64,000 nt of DNA from Ascidia mentula (taxonomy: Eukaryota > Chordata > Ascidiacea > Phlebobranchia > Ascidiidae), in contig OX387198.1 of assembly GCA_947561715.1 (NCBI GenBank), forward strand, positions 2,108,001-2,172,000, read 5' to 3'. A program made the translations under genes and the position numbers. This document shows positions 13,817 to 25,800 of the stretch, piece after piece (positions within the stretch are counted from its first letter, which is position 1; each line of letters starts with the position of its first letter). A model generated the notes under the pieces. The model was not told the origin of the DNA, made no database searches, and saw only the letters and a program-made list of their open reading frames with translations.

Positions 13817-16800
13817 TCACACCTTGGGGTCATATATTGATGCGTAAAGTAACATCACATCGTAGCAATACCCGTAGATTTCCTGTAAATAGAAATACAA
13901 TTCGAAATGTAAAAAAATTGTTGCGAATTGTATGATCACCTCAATATTAGGTTTGTCAACTTTTTAATAGCAGATATTTTAGAATTAAATGATCTGGATT
14001 TTAGGTAGAAGGCGTGTTTTCTTTTTAATAAGCGTAATCATAGTATTTGCTCATAGTTTTATGTTTTTGGAATTAGAATAAAAAATACATAAGCTATCCC
14101 AGGAAAGAATTACGTAAATAAGTCAGGTTATCACAATTTTTGTCTTACTTGATAAAAGTAGAAATTGCTACTGGTAATGGTTACTAAATTAAGTCATTCA
14201 ACGGAATTGGCCTTTTTTGGCTATTTCTTATTAGTTGCCAAATCGACAAGCTAAGAACGGCAAAATAGAATGCTGTGATGTCAAGCTAGTGTCACCTCAT
14301 TATAGACACATATATATTTATGTTGTAATTTATTGTGTGAAATCTCCACTTGTGTCACGCACTACAAGTGACGCTGGAAAAAGGTTGATACGAGGGGAGT
14401 CCTGATAGATCCGTTGTCTGACACAATATTTCAACCAGCCCTCACCCGATCGTTTGCCATATTCGGATTAATACTCCTCAGGTCCTCCACAGCCCGAAAT
14501 ATATCGATGCGCTGCTGGGATTTAAGACGATCGATGCAGTTCATGAGCGCAATGAACATCCCCGATCGCGTACAACCGTCTCTGCGAACATAAGAGTGAA
14601 AATGAACGTGAGATAGTGATTATGGGTTAACCTGTTATTGTTCATACAAACACCTGCAGTGCACGAGCAACTTCACTCGTCTTATGGGTTCCTCACTCAC
14701 AAACATGTCGATGACGTCGATTGCGCTGAGCAGAGTGGCAGGTTGTGGTGGATTGTGGTTTTCTTGCCACTTTAGGCCGCAAATGTGCGTCACCACCACA
14801 GGTTCCTTCAGAAGATTAGAAAATGTTGGTGTTATAGTTTGATGTCATTTTATTCAAAAAGAAAAGAATTTATGAGTTAAAATAATTAATACATTAAACG
14901 CAACTTACATTTAACAGCTACCTTCGTGCAGGTATCACAAGTTTGCAATCGAAAAAAAGTAAAAAACACATTTTTCCGTTTCGTGACATCACCAATGACG
15001 ATTCAATGACGTGTCACGTGAACACGAAAACAATGCAAGAAATACAGTAACAGAGGTTAAATAAGAAATTTCGAATTCCGACTCACCGAAGTTCCGCTGG
15101 CTAGTTGAACGTAAAGTTCCTGAAGCACAAAACCATCTCTGTAATGCACCGCCATGACGTCGATACTGACGTCACCAAACATGATGCGATCGTTCTCAAA
15201 GAGTGACGCAAGTTTGGTGCCAGTTTCCTGGTGAAAATCATATATCATCACTCCATATACGCGTAAATAAAACAAATTATAAAATAGTAAAATCAGTTTT
15301 ATCCTTGATCAAGAAAATCAGTTACTTATCTAAATTTAACAACTGGACCAGTTTAGCACTGAATTATTTTCTTTTGTCTCACCGAATCCTCAAGTTCAAA
15401 CACAGTCAAAGCGTTGCACTGAATCACCATCGTCCAAAAAACTTCAGGATCAGAATCAGGATTTTCGCTTGTGATAAAATGACGAGGAAAACTTCGGTCC
15501 TTTTAAATAAAACCAGGCAGATGTTATTCGAGACTCCATAGAAGATACGATATAAAAGAATTACTAAAACAGTAGAATAGATGTTTTGCCTAATAATTAA
15601 AGAAGTTACTATCAAAATTCCGCCGTCCAAATATTGGATTTTCAACATACTGTTTAAAAATATTTTTAAAGCGTAACCAGCATCAAACCGATTTATTTAT
15701 CGTGTTTAAAACGAGTGCAACGTAAAACTTTACATATGGGGCTATGGTGCTTGGTTAACTTAACACATAACAATGGCTTACCTCGACATAGAATGCGTTC
15801 AACGCTACCTCATTATTGGTGATTGGATGAGCCACAGTTACCACGTTTGGATCTAACGACAAAGAAGCACAAATTATCCAAGTGTGCGCTGTTCTTAGAT
15901 TTGCTTTTTCTTACCAACTACTGCTGTTATAAAATATAAAAAAACGTCCTATGTGTAAGTTTAACTAAATTGTAGTAGATGTTTCATTTAATTTTTGTTA
16001 ACTAAGCATGAAAACCTGTTATGTCTGTGACGCAAATTTTGTTTTTGTTAATGGTTTGTGCCCAGTTAAGACACTCTATGGTAATTTGTAACTTCTACTG
16101 GCTACATTTTTTTAGATAAAAGACGTAATCTTACCTTCGTCATATTGGTTTGATTTGTTGCTTGCAATGTGCAACTCCTGGAGGAATTCAAGTCTCTTAA
16201 ACTCACCTTTAATTATGCTTGGCCTGTTAAAAGTTTAATAAAATAAATTAGTGTTTTTTACCACTTGGTTAATTAGGCCAGTGATTTTCAACCGGTGTTC
16301 CGCGGAACACCAGTGCTCCGTGAAAGATCGTAAGGTGTTCCGCAAGAAATTTATTAGTTTGACTGATGTTCCGTGGAACACGGGGCAAAAATCACTTTTT
16401 TAAAAAAAAAGTAATTATCCACTATCACAAGTTTGAATATTGCATCGCGAGTTGCTTCATTTATTGTTGTGAAACAATAAGATTCGTTTTGTAATAATAA
16501 GAATGTAATTGCGCGAGCCTGTTGCTGGATAAGTACAATGCCGCAGTAGTTCCAACAATTTTGTGCTTCGCAAGATTATTTCAATAAAAAAAGTGTTCCG
16601 TGGGTCAAAAAGGTTGAAAAATACTGAATTAGGCAAACATTCGGTTGTATTGAATACGATTTGTACATTGCTGAGATTTTCGTGATATCTTAACAGAGAA
16701 TTTTAACAGTCAAATTCAATGAAGAAATTCTAACAGAGAAAATAAAAAGACAATTTTTGTCATTCATTGACGTATAATTTTAGTTAAAAAATTCTAAGCG

Positions 16801-19800
16801 CATTCTTGCAAAGTTACCATTTGTTTGCTGTGACCTTCTTGAATTCTTTCAGTGTTCTGTCAGAGTTCGGGTTAAAGTGATGTTCCACAAGTAACCGGTG
16901 TACGAAGATGTATTGTTTCTGTACAAAAGATTTAAGTGAGAGCAGGTAGTTAATATATACAGAGCATTGTGTGCTTTATGAATGGAACCACAACTGTTTC
17001 TGGGCAAAATATCGGTTCCTTACATTTAGCCTTAAAAAAATGAAATACTGCAAAAAGAGGGGTGAACCTGTTCGTCCCTAAATCTAGTGGTTGCAAAAGA
17101 AGACATGTTAACCAGAACTTACAACATTCTGTATCATATCGGATCTGTTCTCTCTCATCTTCATTGTTGCTCTCATCACATTCACTTGACCAGTAGCTGA
17201 TAATTCGTCGACAAGAACATCCAATGCTATGTACGTCCCAGTACGACCAGCACCGGCACTGAAATATTAGATTGGCGTAAAATATATAACATAGAAATAG
17301 AAATGAAAATGTCTTGACTTCATGAAATCCACCTAACCGCAGCAACACTCACGTGACACAAGTGTAATTTCACTTTCAATATTCTATTTGAATAAGAACT
17401 GATAATGCCTTAATAAAGCGAAACATGTTTTCTAAAACTGGAAGCGTTGACACAAAGTTGTTATAGTAATATTTGAAATTACATAGAAATATAATGACGA
17501 CGATTTTCAACATCATTCTATGATTTTTTAATGAAGGTATAGCGTCTGAATGAGATGATTTTCAATGGTTGTTATGACACTAAGTTTGTATGCAAATAAA
17601 CCTACCTGCAATGAACAACTATTGATTTTCCGGTATCGAATTCCTCCACCATGCGATGCAAATACATCATTGTTGACGTCATGATTGGAATATCGTGGTC
17701 TGGCCACGAGGTGTATTGCAGTTGAAAAACATGACTTTGATTCTGGAATAAAATGTTTGTTGTTATTTTTTCAGGCAAATCATGTCAGGGAACATTTTCT
17801 CTGTTCCATACACATCAAGTCTACTTGATTCGAAGCGCAAATGTTGGATAAGTTTTATTCCATTTGGCCAAGCACCTATACTTGCAAATAATGCTGATTT
17901 CTGTCAGCAAGGACAATGTAGCACCCAATGGCATTCTAATTATGTTTTTAATAATCGTTGCAGTTGCAAAATTCGCAATATTCTTCCGAGACAAGTTCTT
18001 ACAATTCCATCGGTTATGATCAAATCCCTCCTAACGATTCCTCCAACTCCAACTTCATCCAAACTTTCCACTTCAAACTTTCCAAACGTTAAGATCTGGC
18101 CCTTGTCAGGCCAGTACTTGGCGCACTTGGACTGAAATAGGAAGCACGTCATAAGTTTTCTGGTCCAAGTTTCGCAACGCAATGACGTAAGTCAAGTATC
18201 GGCAACTTTTGCGTGAACGCGGGGCAAAGCTGAACACAGCAAGGATATATTTTTTCCAACTAAACGATCTATAACACAAACGTTCCCTTCGCCATTTGTA
18301 ATGTTGTTAAACCTTGCAGGAGTTTTAATTAAATTATTACTTTCTTTTATAGCAACCGTCGGGCAATTAAGTACAATTTGTAAAGACGATGTGAGCCTGA
18401 TATGAATTTAGTTATTTGAACCCAACCTTTCCAGACTCGACGAGGTTCGTAAGCATGACAACCACTGTTGTCTGATTCTCCCAAATCATCCTCCAAAAAT
18501 CTTCCACCATTTCAGGCTTTGGTCCTTGGGATGCAATAAACTTTCTAGGGTTTCGGTAACCCTAAAAATAATACAAACAATAAAAGTATATACGGACTAT
18601 ATGACTACATTTTTTCGTAGTAGGGAGTTTGTAAGATTATTGAACGTATTTAAATTCGATTAAGTTCGTTAATTTTCGAAAAAGTCGAGAAAAAACAGCA
18701 AAGTAAAATAATAATATAAACAACATGTTGAAAGTTGGTAAACTTACCTGGATGTACGAAGCGTTGATGTAATCACTATTTTCATCTCCACTCAATATTA
18801 CACGAGAATCGTCATCTGTTGACAATTGAGAGTAAACTAATTAATCTGGGTAAGCACCAAACATACTGAAAATCGCCAATAATCTGAAGGTAGTGCATTC
18901 CGGTTCGATCTATCGAGTCTTACTATTTCTCAATGACAAGCAGTTAATTAGAATTAGGTCGAATGTTGTTTTCTGATTTATAGTCGGGATGCATGGCAAA
19001 TTGTTAGGTCGGGTCCACACTCACGCTTTGCGCCGGCGGATTCTTTGTTTGTTTCAATGTCCCGAGCGTATGCCCGCACGCCGGCGTATAATGAAACAAA
19101 CAAAGAATCCGCCGGCGCAAAGCGTGAGTGTGGACCCGGCCTTACTGACGGGGCTATTCTTGCAATCAACATTTTTAGTTTTTTTTTCCTTCGACGTTTT
19201 CGGTTGTCATACAGCAAGATCCTTTGTGCATTGCCGGGGGATATTTCATAAACTCCCGCATTGCAATAATTGCTTTACGAACATCAACTTACACGGGTAA
19301 ATATCCTTGTATCTGTTTTTCTTCTTATTGTGGGGCAAGTGCGCCACCTCGTGCGATCTTCCGCTTTCTTTGCTTGAGCGACAAATTTCCTGCAGACAAT
19401 AACAAAGAAGTTTATTTCAAACGTATTTCGCCACTAATGGATATTATTTGTTCTGCGACATCTAGAAACAGGTGTGCGAAAAGTTACAGTAAATGTCAAC
19501 GAGAAATAGCAATAGAATCCTCGGTCTGAGCTATACAATGTTGTAGGTTAAATGTTGCAAAACCTAAAAAATGTGCCAAAAATATATGAACAAGAAAATT
19601 TTGCACAGGTTTAAATTGTTAAACACAGTAATAACAGTAAGATTCAAATTTCAAAATATTTTTTCGGTATTTCGTTGGTCAAGCTCAAAGTTTGCGAAAT
19701 CTTTTATCGACCAATCGTGTGCATGACATGAATTTAAGCCGTTTTGCTTATGTAACTGGAAGATACACAAGCGCCCACATGGAAAGTAGATGGAAAAACC

Positions 19801-22800
19801 CATTGTATTTTGACGTTACTCAGAAACAAGTGTAACCCAGAAACTGTTTTGCTTCTGTTCACCCTGGGTAACTACGTAAAATTGTGGTACTGGGTAACAA
19901 GTTGAATGTCAAATAAAAGGGCTATAATGTTTACTTTCACTATAGACGTTGGTTCTATATAAGACGTCGTGCCTTGAACGTGATTTTCATTAGAGAAATT
20001 AGCCGAACGACGAATTTCAAAATGATGAAACAAATCAGTTTCGTGCTGTTGATGCAACTTGCAACAACGCTGGCAGGTACGTTTCGAACATATGTTTGTG
20101 GTATTTTGTGATGAACAGTTGTAAATTACTTTGTGGTGTAATGATTTAGAGATCAATAATACGACGTAAAAAGGTTTATTTGTGTGTTCAGTCTCAAACA
20201 GTTCGTGTCAGGACGTCTTGCTGAACTCAATCAGTCGACCATTAAGTGGGATCTACACGTTGGAAGACTCGAGGGGGTTCCAATACCAGACCTACTGTGA
20301 CATGTTAACAAATGGAGGTGGTTGGACTCTCATCGCTTCTATTCATGAAAACAACGCTCAGACGAACGGTAGATGTACCCCGGGAGACAAATGGTCGAGT
20401 GAACAAGGGGCCTCGTCCTTACAACCAAGAGCCGAGAACTGGATGAATCAAAACACGTATGGAAATGTTGATTCAGCCACCGACGACGATTTTAAAAACC
20501 CGGGATATTTTGATATTGTTGCCCAAAACCTCATGATATGGCAGGTAAGAAAAAAACCGTTATAAGCAAATGTGGATAATAAGTATTCCACATCAATTGT
20601 TCTTCCATGTAGCAACGTTTGTCTGTAAAAGACTGGTCCGCATAACCCTGGCCCTGTATTGCCATCGGACAATGTTGTTTTCAAACCCACTTATCGTTAA
20701 GGTACCCAACGAAACACCGCTTGAAAAGTGGAGATCAGACAGTTATCTTAGGTACAGAACCACCTCTGCAACTTATACAATCTATACAAGCATTATTATC
20801 CCATTGTGTCTGGAGAATACCAAGACAGTGGACCGGCAATTCCTGTTGAATTTGACGTGGGAAATGGTGGAGATGTGGTTAGCCATTTTGGCCTAAATAC
20901 CCAACCCTATTTAACCCCAGGATTTATTGAAGTAATTAGCCTGTAATTAACATACTGAACAAAGTACAAACAGAATTTTTACAGTTCAGAGCCTTAAACA
21001 ACAACAACAACGCTTACGCTATGTGTCCTGGTGTGCAAGTTAGCGGAACATATGAATATACTGCGTGCGCATGTTTTGGATCGACGGGTTACAACTACCA
21101 AACAAACTTTTGCGGGGACTTCGCTGGATGGAGTTACAGTGGATATGGAACACAAACTGATTGGAGCGTGGACAAATTTTTGATCGAAACCACATTCCTG
21201 CTGTTTTACCGCTAATCATTTACCGAAGCCATTTCGGGGGGAAATTCGTGTGTGTGTGTGTGCTTATAATTCTTCCTATCTGCTATTAATTTTGTATTTA
21301 AGTTGTGTTTACAACAGGTTCACCGAGAATAACAAACAACTGTAGCACTCAATGTGTACTCGGGAGAACTTAATCAATAAAATAAATAAACAACAGTTTG
21401 ACATATCAAGTAATTAAGTGGGCGGGAAAACGGACTTACCGTGTACTGAAGTTTCAAGTTAACGAACTCGTCTGTGGCATTGTCACAGTAACATTTCAGC
21501 AGTTGGTTTCCTTTGATCACGACGTTGTCAAACTTTGCTTGTGTTGCTAAGAATATCAGAGTCATAAAAGAGAACGCTGTGTTTTACAAGCAGCTGGTGT
21601 TCTTACCAACACTATTTAATCCAATGGTTTTGTTTACCACAAGTGTCGGAAAGGATCTTTCATTTGCAAGCAAGGTTTGCTTAAGTTTTCTGATACAGTA
21701 TTTTTCTAATAATATTAAACAGAGGGATTCATTTTCATTCATGCTATATCGTCGTAAACATTGAATCTTAGCAAAGGCAGAAAAATTTATAGGTTGCTAT
21801 ACTGTTGCAAAAACAACGCCTTAAAAGGTTATTACTAGGAATGCGAAGCAGCACTATTTGAACGGCCTGTTTTATAACTAACATAGATATAAGCATGGCA
21901 AACATTTTATTTTAGCAAACTTCTGAATTTATTCCTTCAATATTTATTCGAGACTTGATGACGTAACTTACTTTTGTATGACTCCCGCTTCGTTTGTTGC
22001 TGTTGACTTTGTTGTTGTTTGTGGGTTGGCGGAATTTCGATAATGTTAATCGTCTGAAACAAGTCTCAATATACTCAACATCTACGATACGAGTAACACA
22101 AACTAACATAAAAAACGCCTGTGTTTGATTTACAGATGATGTCATAAGTAGATGTAAAAACTTTTTATTAAGCAGTTAGTAATACTGGACCTTTAATTCG
22201 TGATCAACGTTGCCTACTTTTTATATAATATACAACATGTTACCACAGTAATGATAAGTATAAAACTATTTATAACCACAAAGAATTCTCGCAATCAGAT
22301 GAGGCAGACAGGAGTAAAAACAATCAGTAATACGCACAGTTTCCTGTGGGTTCGAATGAGTCCTGAAGATTTCTGAAGTGCGATTGTTGCTCGCTGCAAA
22401 ACAAAAACACAAGTTTTCTAGCAGGTTGTAGATCTCCAAGTGCAAAATGTACTATTCAGTCAAAATCGTAACATGAAAAAATCAGTGGAAGACTGTAAAT
22501 AGGCCATAGAATGTTTAGATGAACATCAAACCACTTGCGGTTAAAATAGGTTCGATGGATTGCCCTTTTTAAGGTAATCTTTTACACGGTCAGAAACATG
22601 AGCTCAAACACTTTTATTATCTTTTAGTTTAAGCTAAATTTCGGCATCAGCTGTTTAAATTATTGTCAGTTCATCATGCTTAAATTCCAATCTTTACACG
22701 AAAAAACGTCAGCATGAAAGTGTGTTTGAATAGCTTACAACTTATACCTTTCGACCGGAACTTTGAAAGTTTGGGGAAATTCTTGTTTTTCCGCCTAAAC

Positions 22801-25800
22801 AAATTAGGTTGATCGAGGTTTTGTATAAATCATCAGACCATAAAATATCAGACCAAACAAACTTTATAAAAGCGATATGAGGTTAAGTGCAGGCAGAAAT
22901 TGCAAATTCCTTGATGCCGTAACTAACTTACTTTTTGTAGTAGAGTAGAACAACCAAAACTATTATAATAAGAAGTATTACAACGGCGACCAGAGCTCCA
23001 ACCAATGCACCTTTAGAGTCACTTGTAGCTGCTGAAAATCAACAAACACTTACGTTAGCACCGAAATAATGTGAATGTTGTTTTAATTGGAGCAAAATGC
23101 AAAATGAAAACTACCCAAAAACACTGATGTTGAAGCGGCAACATTCTTTGTGAAAATTGCTTGGATATAAATTGCCCAAAACACGATTATTATTGTTAAA
23201 ATTGTCTGTCCTGCAACTAATCGCAACGACAGAATTTACATGATAGTGTTAGATGTGTGGGTATAACTGGGATATATAGGCATATAGCACTAAATCGATT
23301 TAGAGACGGTGTGTCTAACCTTCTGTTGTTGGGTTGGAACAAGCAACAGTAGCTCTGTGTTGTGGAACAGATAAAAACGTACCGTATGCGAGAACCTGAA
23401 TAATACGTGTAAAGCTTAAAGCTATAGAATATGTACTCATAATATGTCAGTCTTGTTTAGCGATTGTAACGTTGTCATAACTATAAATATCATAACAAGT
23501 TAAGACATACCCCTTACAGTAGGACTTTCATTAAAACACTACTAATCACCCTTACTCTTAGGTTGAGTGATGAACCAGGGTCGATATCTTTAAGTTGAAA
23601 GTTAAAAGATATCTGAGACTGAATGACGTCGAACTGGTAGGACTTATTACCCTGGACATCCACCTATGGTAAAAAGAAAATATTTAGTCTGGCATGAAAA
23701 TGACAAACACGCTCGGTGGCGCTGTTGGCAAATAAGCAGCAGAAGTTAGCAACATCGGTCAAGCGACCGACCCATATGCCAAGAAGAAAACCTGATCGGG
23801 ATTTGTGGCCAGCAGGATATCCTACGTCTGCCGTACTCTAGGTTCAAATCCCAGTGGGGTAAAAAAGCGGAAGGGATTCGCGGGATTCGAACCCCTTGGT
23901 AATACAACCCTTTAACAACAACCCTAACATAATCGACCGAAATAGATTTTACCTCCAGTTTGCAGAATCCCGCTTGAGGCGACACAGCGCCACTAAGAGT
24001 CATGATGCAATCACTGTTGGTGACGTTTACTGTTTGCTCACTGATGACGTAAGCCTCACGTAACGTGGAACGTTTGGGAAGTCTTGCAACTTGAGTCGTT
24101 GTGGAAGTGTTGACGTCAGTGCAATCGGACAGTTTCGCTGTTAACTGAATATAAAATTTTAATAATTTTCAGTCGAAATCCATGGAGTCGCTCATTTATA
24201 GACTGGAGGCGCAGATAAATTCGGCCTCAACCAGGAAACAGAATCATGTCCCTGAAGAAGCCTGTAGCTAAACGGCAGGCGAAACGTTGGTGAATTAAAA
24301 GATTACGTTTAATGGCAACAGAAGAACAGAATATTTGAAATACAATATGCCTGTCCGTAACAACAACATACAATCATGTTTCCTGTTGCAACAACAAAAT
24401 AACTTAAAATGACCCCACCTTGATCATGTGATCAGTGTAATTTGAAATATTTGTGAACGTCATGGATTTAACGTTGTATGGAACCGATCTCGTTAAACTT
24501 GTCCCGAGAACAGAGATCTGTCGAACACAAAACGGCGTTAATGCGTAGATCGTTGACTCCAAATCATGAGAAACACAATCAAAACGTAAATGTGATCAAG
24601 AAGAATAAAATAAAATGAAAATAAAACGATTTGTCACCTCCACCATAATTCCGTCTCCATTCCTCGTGTTGGGAATCTTGTTTAAATTTCCATCCCATCT
24701 TACGTTGAGTCCCTGGCAGTTGTAGCTGGCTGATGCTGTCACTGATCATTACAAAAGTGAAAATAAATATATAGCATATCCAGATTCGGCATATTTTTCC
24801 AGATTTTGCATCGTATTTCATCATCAACGTCTGTAGTTTGTGTGAGAAAAAAGGAACTTGTTCCCTGCAATTCGACTGTCAAAAGTTTTTTTGGACATAT
24901 TTTACTGGTGTGGTCAATGACCATTACGAACGATAAAACAAAGATGGAAAATTTATACCCTCTATTGGCATTAACGATCGAACAAAATTGATAATAAAAA
25001 ATTCGTTTTCATTATTGACTGAAGTAAACCCTAGTCCCTTCAAAAGGAAAAAAACGAGTGAAAAGAGAAATGCCAAAGCAAAAAAAAATTTGCTTGCGTT
25101 TTTTGCAGTCAACTGCATCGTGAATATACTGCTGGATCTGTTAGAGGTTTGGAAATGTGTTAAAATACGCAGTAGAAAGCCGGAAATATCATCGCAGATT
25201 ACAGCCAAAAGGAAATGAAAACTACGGACGAAAATGACAAAGATAATTTCAGTAAACAATCCCAACGTTACGCAAACTTACACTGGTACTGACAAGCGAA
25301 GTATGTTGTGTCATTCACGTCTTTGTTGCAAACTCTTTCCCAATTTTCACCCAAGTGAAGAACCGATGGTGAACATTGTGTTTGGCCACTGGGTGGAGTA
25401 GGAGACGATCCAAGCAACAAATTTATGTCTGTAAAATAGGACATAAATTGTTCGATCATTGTTAGAATGATGTTTAGTTGTTATTTTTTACTTGAATCGT
25501 CATAATTGGGATTATCACAACATAACCTTCACTAGTGGAGCAACTACAAATCTTTCTTTCTAAGAAATAATAAAACACCTGTTTCATTTTTTTTGCACTA
25601 TATTGACTTTTGAGAGCTGCAGACATGGTACACACGCACTGTTTTAACCTGTTAGGTCTCATCTCTCAATTATTATGGCTTTTTTTGTACGTATATTGAC
25701 TTTTCTTTACAGTTTTTGTAAGGACAAAAACTTACCGTAAGCATACAAGCGAAGATTAAGTAACTTATAATCTGTGCTGTTTTTTTCCAAAAAGGTTGCT

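Noticed and set aside
18978-19300. Open frames on both strands around 19000-19300
   Set aside because: They are read-throughs of the palindromic MITE and a PTPR-A exon; neither has splice or homology support.
20570-20896. 108-codon frame covering intelectin intron 2 and exon 3
   Set aside because: Its first part is intron sequence; only the exon 3 portion is homologous to intelectin.
24190-24310. CTGAAGAAGCC...GGCGAAACG motif, seen in many invertebrate repeats
   Set aside because: Probably a fragment of a dispersed repeat, but I could not find a second clear copy here or define its ends.
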